Source of the DNA: Pyropia yezoensis
Taxonomy: Eukaryota > Rhodophyta > Bangiophyceae > Bangiales > Bangiaceae
Reading direction: 5' to 3'
Length of the DNA: 64,000 nt
Assembly (NCBI GenBank): GCA_009829735.1
Contig: CM020618.1
Coordinates: forward strand, 41,655,030 to 41,719,029
The translations under genes and the position numbers were made by a program. This document shows, piece after piece, positions 19,910-29,984 of this stretch. Below the pieces are notes generated by a model. It ran no database searches. It was not told where the DNA came from and worked only from the letters and a program-made list of their open reading frames with translations. The first letter of the stretch is position 1. Each line of letters begins with the position of its first letter.

Positions 19910-20998
19910 CTACGCCAGCGCCGACGTGGTGGCACTCTGGACAGCTGTCATCGACTCGGCCAGTACAGCCAAGTTGTTTGTCTTGTTCGCCTCCGCGGAC
20001 GCGACCGACGAAATGCAGTCGACAGTAGACTGAAGCTTGTTGAGCTTTCCGTCCAGTGCCTTTAAGCCGACCACCAGCGTAATCGCCAGCGTGTCGAGAG
20101 TCGCGGGAGGAGGGGGACCCGCACTCGCTGCAATGCCGCGACAGGCGGGGTTGCCAGCACGGCGCTTGGGGGATGCAGAGCGGGAGCGCTGCTGCTGAGT
20201 GCCTCGGCCCCTCCTTGTCGGCGGCGGGGCGAGGCGGGCCGGCGGTAGCGGAGGAACCGCCCCAGAGAGGGGCGGGACCGCAGCAAAAGAAGGCGCCCCC
20301 ATGAAGCCGGGATGCTGCATGGCGGCCGTCGCCCCGACCGTGACGGGCGGCGCAGGCGTCTGCGACGGCAACGACGAGGAAGAGCCGTCTGCGGGATGAG
20401 CACCCATACGTTGGAAGTTCAAAACCATGGGAGGTCCAGACGGGAGCCGAGGGGCCCCTGTTGTGGACGACGAGAGCCGTGCTCTAGAGTTGGCCACCAA
20501 CGGCGCGCCCTGACCACCGGCAGGCCACGGCAGCGCTTCCTGCGGCACTGTACAGAGGCCCTCCGGAGCAGCCACTGGAACCCCATGCGGCAGAGCAGGC
20601 CGGCGGCGCGGGTCCGACGCCCACGAAAGGATGCTGTCGTAGTTGGATGACCCACCTCCACCTGGCAGGACAACGTTCCCTGTACTAGGCACGATACCCC
20701 CAGCCGAGAGCGGCGCCAAGCCCTGACCCGCTGCAGGCGCCTCAGCCGCCAAGAAAGCCCTGGCCATCGGGCTGGGCTCAACCTGGGTGCCACCGCCCAC
20801 AAGCTGCGCCGCGTCACCGCGGTAAAACAGACCGTCTGCGGGTGCGCGCTTCTGTCCGGCGGGCCAACTGTCCAGGAGCGAAGCAGCAATGCGGAAGGAA
20901 GTGTCATCAGCGACAGGAATCAGCGACGGGATGTCCGCAGCAGAGGGCTGCGACATGGAGCGGTCGCCCGCGCGGCCCGAGGGCTGGATCTGCTCCAT
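19910..20998 (-). CDS. Unknown Pro/Ala/Ser-rich protein, first half of a same-frame pair
   Basis: Frame of 362 residues from the ATG at 20998 (MEQIQPSGRAGD) to a TAG at 19912-19910. The first 280 residues are Pro/Gly/Ser-rich and look disordered. A basic SR-like patch follows (RGRGTQQQRSRSASPKRR). The last 60 residues (LDTLAITLVVGLKALDGKLNKLQSTVDCIS and onward) have the spacing of a coiled coil. That helix runs straight into the same frame after the TAG. The family is not recognised. Confidence 0.45.
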   Translation of the reverse strand: MEQIQPSGRAGDRSMSQPSAADIPSLIPVADDTSFRIAASLLDSWPAGQKRAPADGLFYRGDAAQLVGGGTQVEPSPMARAFLAAEAPAAGQGLAPLSAGGIVPSTGNVVLPGGGGSSNYDSILSWASDPRRRPALPHGVPVAAPEGLCTVPQEALPWPAGGQGAPLVANSRARLSSSTTGAPRLPSGPPMVLNFQRMGAHPADGSSSSLPSQTPAPPVTVGATAAMQHPGFMGAPSFAAVPPLSGAVPPLPPARLAPPPTRRGRGTQQQRSRSASPKRRAGNPACRGIAASAGPPPPATLDTLAITLVVGLKALDGKLNKLQSTVDCISSVASAEANKTNNLAVLAESMTAVQSATTSALA

Positions 20999-22766
20999 GC
21001 TCAGTGAGCTACACAAAGCACGGAATAAAAGAATGCAGGGCAAGCAGACGACGGAGGTCACCTATCGTGGGAGGCGCGGAGTGTGAGTGTGAGCATGCGA
21101 GCAAAGAGAGTGTAGATTGAGTTCGACGGGAAGGCGCTACATTCCCACATGGGCATCGCAGTGGCGCTCTTGTACCCCCTCTGGACGCACCATCAGCAAC
21201 GTCAGCGGATGCGCGTGTGTCCCCCAGGAGCGCGTGCGCGCCATTCAACGCGTCAAAAGCGACCGACGACGGCACCCGCTGGACGGGAGCGCGATCTCTG
21301 CAGTGTTCAAAAAGTCCCAGAAAGAGCGGTTGCACCGCTGTTTGGCAGCCCGTGCAGACAGAGGCGCGCCAAAACGAAACCTGCGGAGGTCAGAAGTGTG
21401 AACAGCTTCTTCTACAACTCACACCGCGCACGGCACACGCGCCATCACAAAGCATACTCCCCGATAAGCAAGCACAAGACAGGCACACGTGATCGTCAGC
21501 CCTCGCCACGAATGTCCACGCCGTAGCTATCACACCTACCTCTGCGCCGTGCCCGTCAATTGCCGCGTCGGCAGGCACCCTCAAGCCCCATGCCGGCCGG
21601 GTTAGGCCGACCACATCGTGCGCGACCACCTTATCGGTGCCCACCATGGGGCTGAGCTGCATCAGGAGGGTAAGCGCAGGAAACGACGGCGTCATGCGGG
21701 AAAACGCGCGAAGCCGGATGGCAGCAACGAGGGAGGGCCATTCAGGCGTAGCAAGGAACCTTCGCGCTGCAAACGGTGGCCAGGGAAGTGTAAACGCGGA
21801 CCAGCAGGCACAGGCGGTGACCTACGTCGCGCTCACCGTGAGCCCGTGACGGGGACCAGCGAGCCACCGACGTGGCCAAGCACCAACGGCAGGCCAACAG
21901 TGTGGCCCATCGGCTGGGACGCGAAGCAAACGACGGCAAGGTCGCCTGGCGGAGTGCGCGCGAACATCGTCAAGCTGATCTCGGCGCCAAGCTAAACTCC
22001 GCTTGTAATGTCCAGTCTTGTAAAGTGTTTCTAGGGAATTGCACGTCACGAAAGAAATCAAGCAAAGCCCCAGTCTCTACTGCACAGTCACCCGAACATC
22101 CACCCCATGCACGGGCCCAAACAGATCCTGAAATATTCGTGGTAAAGCGGGGTGTCGCATGACTGGCTGAGAGAGTTCACGGTTCTCGCAGACACCGCCG
22201 GGTCCGATACGGGCGCAGTCCGTCGTTCCAACACGGAAGCAGGGCGTAATGGTGTCTGACATGTCTTGACGCGATGTTTCTGACGTGAGAGACGGAACAA
22301 TGAAGCACACAAAACTCTTCAAAGGCTGTGTTTGCGGTGGCGGCTTAAGGGTGGCCGGTGCGCATGCCAATTGTGGGGGAGGTGCGTACGTGGGGCTCAA
22401 TCCTGAACGACAGAGGCCATGCAGTGATCCCTGCATCGCCCTGTTCACAAAAGAGATGGAAAGGAGGCACGCAGCACGTCTGAGCGCCAAGGTGGGTTTG
22501 GCTAGGGAGAACTGGGAGTCCTCGGACAAGTGGGCATCCCTAGTACGTCCTGGGAGAGGCTAGCAAGCGAGCACGCTGTCGATTCATTGCTCAGAGTTGG
22601 GAGCATAGAGGGTGCACCTCTCTGCGCTCTTGAAGATGAACGCGACCACCGCGAACGGGGATTGGGGCGCTATGTGACTTAATTTGCGGAGGCGGCGCAC
22701 GAGGTCGTTCACTGCATTAAGCGCGAAGATCTGCTGTAAATTCTCTCAGAAGGGGTTCTCATCCCG
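20999..22766. other. Stretch without a recognised gene
   Basis: Upstream of the minus-strand unknown gene, so it should contain its promoter. Composition is moderate, and short frames on both strands have no recognisable domain. Nothing repetitive was noticed. Confidence 0.35.
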
Positions 22767-24332
22767 GTGTTGACTCCAATTAGGCGCAATGAGGAAGTTA
22801 CATGGGCCGGTTTCACCCATCCGCCGCTGCCGCGGGATCGGTCTGGCAGCGGCGGCGGCGCGGCGCCGCCGTCGGGTGGGCCACCCTCCTCCTTCTCCTC
22901 CTCCTCCAGGGACCTCCCCCCCGTGGCCGCCGCGGGTGGTGGCGCCGCCGCCTCTTCTGCTGCCGCCGCCGCCGCCGCCACCGTCGCCGACGACGACGAC
23001 GACGACGACGACGCGGGGGCACCCTTTGTGGACCACGACGATGACGGCGAGCGCCCCGCGTCGGCACTCGCCTCGTGGGACATCCCCGTCCTGCGGCTGC
23101 TGGGCGCCGCCGGGCGGGTCGGCCCCGTCCTCGCTCATCTGGCCGCCCCCACCCTGGCCACCCTCTTCCACCCGGCCGACCGCCACTACCGCGTCCACGG
23201 CACGATGGTCGCGGCGCTGCGGTCCGAGGCGGCGGCGGCCGCCGCCGCCGCCGCCGCCGCCGCCGCTGCCGACGCAGACGCCCGCCACCGGCGGGCGCGG
23301 GGGGGGGGGGACCCGGACGCGCCGCCGCCCCTGCTGCCGGCGGCCGGCGGCATGATGCCGGGCTCACCGGTGAGTGCGGGGGACGGCTGGGGGGGCGGCA
23401 CCGCAGCGGCCGCCGCTGCCGCCGCCGCCGCCGGCCCGTATGGCCGACGCCCGGCCGGCCACCCGGTGCTGCCACCGCCCGTGTGGGCGGCGGCGACTGG
23501 CGACGGCAGCGACGCGGCCGCCGCGGCCGCCGCCGCCCCCCCGTCGGTCGCGTCGTGGCGGTAGTCGGTTGCCGCGGGCGCCACGGCGGGGTCCACCGCC
23601 CGCGGCGGCCGGGTGGGCCTCGACGGCGGGACGGCCGCGGCGGTGGCGGCCGCGGCGGCCGCCGCCCACGCCGCCGGCGCCGCCGGCAGTGGCGGCGGCG
23701 GCGGCAGCGGGGGCGGCTGCACGGGGGGGGGCGGCGGCGGCAGGGCGGCGGCGGCGGGCAGCGCCGTTGGGCGGTGGGTGGCGGCGCCGTCGGCGGCGGC
23801 GGGGGGCACCCCGTTTGCAACCACCAGCGGCCTGACGCTGGTGCCCATCATGGCGGCGCCGCCGCCAGTGGCGCCCCCCGCCACCACCGCCGACGGCCTG
23901 GTCAGCGGGGGTGGAGGGGGTGGGGGAGGCGTCGGCGGCCGCTTCCCCACCCGCCGGCGGTCGCCCTCCCGGCGGCGCCCCCCCCCGCCGCCCCCCCCGC
24001 TGCGGGCGGGGGTGTGCTTTGAGGTGGGCCTCGCGGCGGTGGCGGCGATTCTCGGCCGCCTCGACGTGCCCGCCGCCGTCCGCCGGCGGTCCCGCTCCCG
24101 CGCCGGCCGCCGGGCGGTGGGGCTGGCGGTGGGCCGCGCTGGTGGTGGGGGGGGGGGGGGGGGTGGAGGGGGGGCGCCCCCGTGGAGCGCCACCCTCACC
24201 ATCCGGGAGGTGGAGGACGAGGTGGGGGACGGGGTGGAGGTGGCCTCTGGCGGCGGCGGCAACGGGTGCCACTGTCCGCTCTCAATGAGAGAGGCGTACC
24301 GTCCGCCCTCCTATCACGCCGGGTGTCTCTGA
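22767..24332 (+). CDS. Doubtful Ala/Gly-rich coding region with one in-frame TAG
   Basis: One plus-strand frame stays open from about 22767 to 24332 except for a TAG at 23562-23564. It lacks a convincing ATG at its start. It encodes an eight-Asp run, a more ordinary stretch (ASWDIPVLRLLGAAGRVG and then LAAPTLATLFHPADRHYRV), long Ala runs from GCC repeats, and Gly runs. A second ordinary patch (CFEVGLAAVAAILGRLDV) lies after the TAG. The minus strand is also open, so this may be only composition. If it is real, the TAG could lie in an intron. No family is recognised. Confidence 0.25.
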
Positions 24333-24574
24333 CTGAGGGACCGTTCTGGAGAGTAAGCCGTACAAGGATGAAGCAAGTGCACTGACCTGCGCCGGTTGGA
24401 CGTACTTCGTCTGTTATTTGACCGACGCGGAGCGCGCTCCGTTCGCACCGTTGCCCGACCCCGGCATTCACTCTGACCTCTGACACTCCGTGCTCCCTCC
24501 ACTTACTAACCTGCTCGATCCCCACTTGCCCCGTTCTGTCTCCTTTCTCCACCTTTTTTCTGATTCCCTTCAAT

Positions 24575-25051
24575 ATGAACGTCGATACCACAAATGCTCT
24601 CTCAGTCGAGTGCTGGTGGTGCCCGCGCACATTCTCGTCTGTCATCCATCGAAGCCGCCACATGGCAGCCTCGCACGCAGACAAGGACCAGCTGATGCCT
24701 GCTCTGGGGTGGCGTCCGCATGAAGCGTTATATACCGCCGCCGTTCCTCCTATCTCCGCAGGCGACACAGGCGGTGGCATTGAAGACAACGGCCCGCAGG
24801 GCCCGCACAACGCGGAGGATGGCGACCGCCGCCAAGACACTGGCGGCGCCGATGACGCGACGCCTCACCGCGTTGCCGACGGCATGGAGCGTGGCACCCT
24901 CGCCCCGGCGGCAGTGGCGTGGCCTGGCCAGATGGCCAGCATCTCTTCGAGAATCGCTGACTTCTACGCATCGATGCCGGAGGCGTCGCTGACTTCTACG
25001 CATCGATGCCGGAGGCGGGGCGCGCGGTTCCATGCGCCGATCCCGCCATAG
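24575..25051 (+). pseudogene. N-terminal part of KDZ/Plavaka-like transposase (C2H2 zinc finger)
   Basis: Frame of 158 residues from the ATG at 24575. Residues 13-34 form a C2H2 finger (C13-x2-C16-x12-H29-x4-H34). Plavaka-type transposases characteristically begin with such a finger. After residue about 133 (YASMPEA) the frame runs into a second copy of a 32-bp sequence and then into nonsense, ending at 25051. The transposase body starts in another frame at 25006. See the following entry: the two are one gene split by the duplication. Confidence 0.6.
24954..25017. repeat. 32-bp tandem duplication inside the transposase
   Basis: Two perfect adjacent copies of a 32-bp unit beginning TCGCTGACTTCTACGCATCG. 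Since 32 is not a multiple of three, it shifts the reading frame of the transposase gene. Confidence 0.9.
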
Positions 25052-27381
25052 CGCTGGCTCCCTCGGCGTTTGAGACGCCGGCGCTGCAGCTCCTTCTGCG
25101 CTTCGTCGTCACGTGCGGTGGTGCTGGCTTGTCGCAGACTGACCAAGAGGCACTGGCCGCCCTTTTGCACTGTTATGTGCCGAGCGGCACCGCGGACGCC
25201 AATGGGATGGCGTTACGCACCCTTTTGCCCACGCCATATGCCTTGGTTGCTGCCGTCCGCGCGGAGCACCGTCGCGTGCTGGCCGTGCGGTCCTGGAAGC
25301 AGGTGCCTATCACCGTGGGCGACGGCACCTACCAGTTTTACTTCCGAGACGTGCTACAGTGCGGCAAGGATGTTCTGCGTCACGCGGAAGATGTTCAGCT
25401 GCTGGGCGAGGCAATGGCGCCCGGTGCCGACGGCAGCAAGCGCCGCACTCACACGCTCAACTCGGACATATTCCTGAAGGAGCAGGCGAGCGTGATGAGC
25501 ATCCACGGTGCGGGTGCGCGCGTCGTGGGAACGGTCCTGCATGCCGACGAGGCGGTGATCTCGTGGAACGGTGGCAACTACGTGTACCCTGTCCGTGTCC
25601 AATTTGTCAATGTGCGCGACGGCGGCGGTATCTGGGTCACAGTGGGGTACAGTCCGCATGTCCCCAAGGTTGTTGGCGACGGCAAGACAGCTCGTGCCCG
25701 TCGAGCTGTGAGCGACGCTCGGAATGACCTTGTGCAACGCTGCATGGCTGTGGCGTTTGAGAGCTTCATGCGCGCCAGTCAACATGGCGTTGTTGTGGAC
25801 ATTCCCTCGCTTGGGCGTGTTTTCTTTGTGCCTCGCGTCGTTGGCACCGTCGTGGACCAGGTTGAGGAGCGCAGACTGCTCGGTCTTATGGGCAGCGGCT
25901 CCATGTTCAACTGCAGCCGTTGTCTCACGCGGCGTCACGAGTCCTGTGACATCGACGGGCCTTCTCCTGCTCGTCGCCCGGTTGTTACGACTCTCCAGGC
26001 GCAGCTTGAAGCCACCGAGGCGCGTCGCGAGAGTGGTCGGCCGCGCACCCGTGTGGCGCTGGCGCGTACGATGAGTGCCTTGCCGTTCATGCCGTTTTTG
26101 GGAGCGATCCACGGCTTGGCTACCGGCGATGCCAACCTGTACCGCGTTGTGTCGTTGTCTTTCAACACTTCTCAAGACGCGATGGACGACGGCTGGGGAG
26201 CTGGATCATCCGAAGAGCCCGTCGACCAGGAGGGTGAGCCGGGCCTCCTTGTGCGTCACCCGATGTATCGCTCACTCTTCGGGAACGTCTTCTTGGAGGA
26301 TGCTGTCCTCCGCATGTTTTGCCAGACTGCAAAGCTGAGCGGCCTGCTGTTCGGAGATAACCAAGCACACCCTGAGGTGACATCTGAAGCTGATATCAAG
26401 GCCATCATGACGGTCGCTGAGGACTTGAACAAGTACATACAGGTGCTGCTCGGACCTGTGGCTACGACCAAGCTCCATCGCCTACTCCACCACCTGGGGG
26501 ATGAGCTGCGCAACAGGGGCAACCTGTGGGAGGGCGACACCAGCGAAAATGAGAGCCGACACGCCGCCATCAAGCAGATGTTCAGGCGGTCAAGCAAGAG
26601 TGGTGACACGCTCCTCCTTCAGATGCTGAAAGCGGAAGAGACCCAGTCCGAAGTACTCCACGAGATGGAGAAGGTGGAGCGGAGGGAGGCGCGCGACGTG
26701 AGCGGCGGATGCCTGCCTCCTGACGATCAGCGCTTCAATGGAGAAGAAGCGGAGCTGGTGGATCTCTTGCGCGTAAACCAGCGCGGGGTAGCAGTTGCGC
26801 TCACATCCGTCGCCGCACGTTCTGGATTGGCGGCGCTAGCTGCAGTGCTCGGCGTGGCGGAGGAGTCCACGCTTTTCGTGGCTAACACCATCAAACACCT
26901 GGCGTTCTTTGAGTGGGGAGCGAACCGTGCCAAGCAGCAAATTCGCGGCTCCGACAGCTTCCGCGGCTCGCCGTGGTACTCCCACATCCGCTACCGCGGA
27001 GCACACAACGAGACGCGCTGGGGCCTCGTCCGCGTTGTCATCCGCGAGGCTGCAGGGGTTGTGCGCCCGTGCGTTGTTGTCCAGCGCTTCCGCCAGACTG
27101 ATGCCCGGCCGGGATGTGTGCTCTCGGAGTTTGGCTGCCAGCGCCTGCGTTGGGACTTCGCCTCTTCCTCCGACGAGTGGCCCCGCATCGACGTTGTAGA
27201 TGTGGCGTCCATCTTGAGGCTGGAGCAGATTCACCCAGACTGGATGGACTCGGTCGACCGCCATGGCGTCCATGCCATGCCGTCCATTGCGCCCAAGACG
27301 GCAGAGGAGCGTCGCCTGGCGAAGTTCTTCACAAACGCCTTTTACGCGTGGACGACTCGTCCTCTGAAGGTCATTCTTTGA
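25006..27381 (+). pseudogene. KDZ/Plavaka-like transposase, main body
   Basis: Frame of 791 residues, open to the TGA at 27379. Features recalling the Plavaka/KDZ (CMC-related) DDE transposases: VLHADEAVIS (candidate first catalytic Asp, residue 181) followed by GGNYVYPVRVQF and VTVGYSPHVP; then LMGSGSMFNCSRCL with a CxxC...H..C cluster (303-314); then LHRLLHHLGDEL and DTSENESRHAAIKQMFRRS (candidate Glu 513 or 515). The enzyme would cut and paste its own element. The frame begins inside the second copy of a 32-bp tandem duplication, and its position differs from the zinc-finger frame at 24575 by exactly one duplication length modulo 3. Without the duplication, a single frame of about 924 codons would result. 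Element ends were not found. Confidence 0.6.
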
Positions 27382-29984
27382 GCACGACAGTTGTACCTCT
27401 TATGTCTCCCCCGGTGTGTCTTTTTCATGGGCGAGTTTGTCGTTGCTTTTCCATCACATATCGTGCGCATGCCTCTGCGCCCTGTGCTTGTGTATCTCTC
27501 TGCGTTGGTCCCTGATTGTCGTGTTGTTTTAGTATGCAGTTTAACCGGGCCCATTCTCTCCGATGGCACGTGCGGGCGGCACACCACGCGGGCCTCCACT
27601 CTCTCCGTTGTCTGACAGGCAAACGCAAATGCCATGATTTAGACGTGTGGCTAGTGCCGGGGCCGACGGTGACATGTGCGGCGGCGGCCATGTCAAGAGC
27701 GTCCAGAGGGGCGTCGAGGGTGCCGGCCACGCGCAGCTCCCCTCGGTGCGCTTCAGCGCCCACCTCTTGCTCCCTGGACCAGCGCGGCTCATACAGCGTG
27801 TAAATCCCCAGAAGCCATGTGGCTGATGCAACCGACAGCCGGTGGCTTACTTCCCCGGGCGAAGGCTTTCGACGAGAGGCGGCGTGACGTCCACCAGCAC
27901 TTGGTAATCCCAGTTGCACCACCATCATTGCGAATGCAGCAGCGGCGGCTGGCAGTCGCAGACCAACACGGCTCTCACAGTAGGACATGACGGGAGTCGC
28001 GGTGGTGGCAGCGGCCGCCGAGTCTGCAGCCGACATGGGGAGCGGCAGCGGCGACGGCGGCGATAGTGGCCGGTGGCAGCCGGTCGCTGCTGGCGTTCCC
28101 CGCCGCCACTTGTAGATGTGGCGCAGGCTGTTGGCGGTCAAATGCCACTGCCAAAAGCACGGGGCTTGAGGGTGGCGAGAATTGCTGGACGAGGAATCGT
28201 CGCTGCCGTCGGTGGTGGTGGCGGCGCCGGGAATGCGGGGTAGAGCTGCCCACAATCTTTAACATCAACCCCACAGGCAGGAGCGGCCCCGGCGACGGCG
28301 GGGCGGGAGGCGGCCGATTCCTCCAGAGGCAGCAGCGGGGGGCGGCGGGCTGCTGCCGAGGCCGCCAGTTACCGCCGCCACCTTCCAAGGCGGTGCGGCA
28401 GACACGAAGATGGGGGAGACCGCCGCGGCCGGCAGTGGAGGCGCGTTGACATGGAGTGTTCGAACGAGACGGCTGCCTGCATGGGAATGGGCGTCGGCTT
28501 CGGCTCCCCTCCCACCACGCCGACCACAGCGTTTCGCGTGGCCGCTTGCCCCCCATGTCGGCGTGCCCCGCGACAAACGTCTGAAGAAGTCGTCAACTCG
28601 GCGGGGGCGGTTGTGGCGCGGCCGCTGTCACGACGCGGGGGTGGGGGCGGCAACAGCGGCATCGGCACCGCGGCGGCCACAAGAGCGGCGACAGTCAGCA
28701 AGCGTACAGGGCTGTTGGTGATAGAGTTCCCAGAGCAGAGAGCTTCGTCTTGGTGAATCCTAGTGTACTTGTAGACTCGCGACGGTGTACTTTCGTATTC
28801 CGGGCTCCTATTGGTTGAGGCTTGGCTCGTGTGCAACGTGCTCTCGTGAAGATCTCGAGTAGAAGCTGTGCGGTGCTAGGTCATGGGCTGGTTCGATCCG
28901 GGCGTTTATTCGCAGACCGTTTTGGTGGATAATCGCGTGAACAGAACTTGGCTCCGTTCAACAAAGCCGCGGATAGCTCATTCTCGCCAGGAAAATGTTC
29001 AGTTGCACACCTTGTTGACGATGGTGGTCTTGTCTTGCCTTCCCGAGAGGTGGACTTTACACTTCTATTGTTAATTCGTTGGCTTCATGGCATTCGTCGA
29101 AAGCCCTCAAACCCGTCGGACCGCAATTTCATTGTGGGTGTGGATTTATGACTCTTGATGGCAGATCCTGGGCATGCAAGCCCGCAAGATGCGCTGGCCA
29201 CCCTGTCCTGACTGCGAGGGCCCACACGCTGGCGTGGGGGAGGGTGGTTGGTGGGGGAGGGTGGCTAGCCCACGTTGCGCCAATGGGGTGGCGTGAGGCA
29301 CCCTGTCACTCGCTGGGCCCCCCCACCGTCACACCCCCTAAGCACCTGGGCCACCACGCTCGCGGGGGGTGGGGGCCCCACGCCCACGACGGCCTGGGGA
29401 GCACGGGGCGGACCGTCTGTCGCCCCTGTCAACGGCCGTCGTGTCGTCCCCGGCCGCCTCGTCGGTGACGGTCCCTGTCGCTCCCCTTTCCCCTTCCCCC
29501 TTCCCCCCTCCCCCTTCCCCCCCGCGCCCTTCGCACTACGTGAGGGTCGGCGGCTGGGGGAACGACCCCCGCCCCCGCCGCGCACGCGCGCGTCACGGTG
29601 ACCGCCCGCCGACGGGGGCAGCTGCGAGCGGGCGGCGCCGCGGCTGGGGGGGCGGCGGTGGCGCCCCCGGGGGCGGGTGCGGGGGACGACGACCGCGCCC
29701 GCCGCGTGACGCGCGCGGTGGCCACGAGGCACCCCCGCTCCCCGCCCTCCCCCCGCCGCGCTGGCACTTGCCGTTCGCGCTCAAGGCAGTCATTCCGCCG
29801 GCGCGGGCGGCCGCGCTGTCCGTCCCGGTCACATCCCCCGCCTTGGACCACTTTCCCTGCCTCTCCAACACCCTCCGTCAGCCCCCCCATTTCCCCCCCT
29901 CACCCTACTAGTTCCACTTGTTCACCACCTTGCATCCATCCCCCTCCCTTTCCCCCCCCTGACCAGCGGTGGCGGCGCGACACG
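27382..29984. other. Region with only doubtful coding signals
   Basis: Minus-strand frames at 27425-28255 and 28369-28836 give fairly ordinary translations (for example SATWLLGIYTLYEPRW, and the signal-like LLTVAALVAAAVPMPLL), but I recognise no family and no joined exon structure. At 27546-27590 on the plus strand, a fragment (FNRAHSLRWHVRAAHH) has the F-x5-L-x2-H-x4-H spacing of a C2H2 finger, with an unusual Cys side. 29220-29984 is C/G-homopolymer rich and would be the 5' region of the RING gene. Confidence 0.35.

Noticed and set aside
22767-24332. A polyalanine/polyglycine regulatory protein
   Set aside because: Kept only as a doubtful feature: no ATG, both strands open, and most residues come from GCC and GGC runs.
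28885-28905. GGTTCGATCC, resembling a tRNA B box
   Set aside because: No matching A box, acceptor stem or cloverleaf could be built around it.
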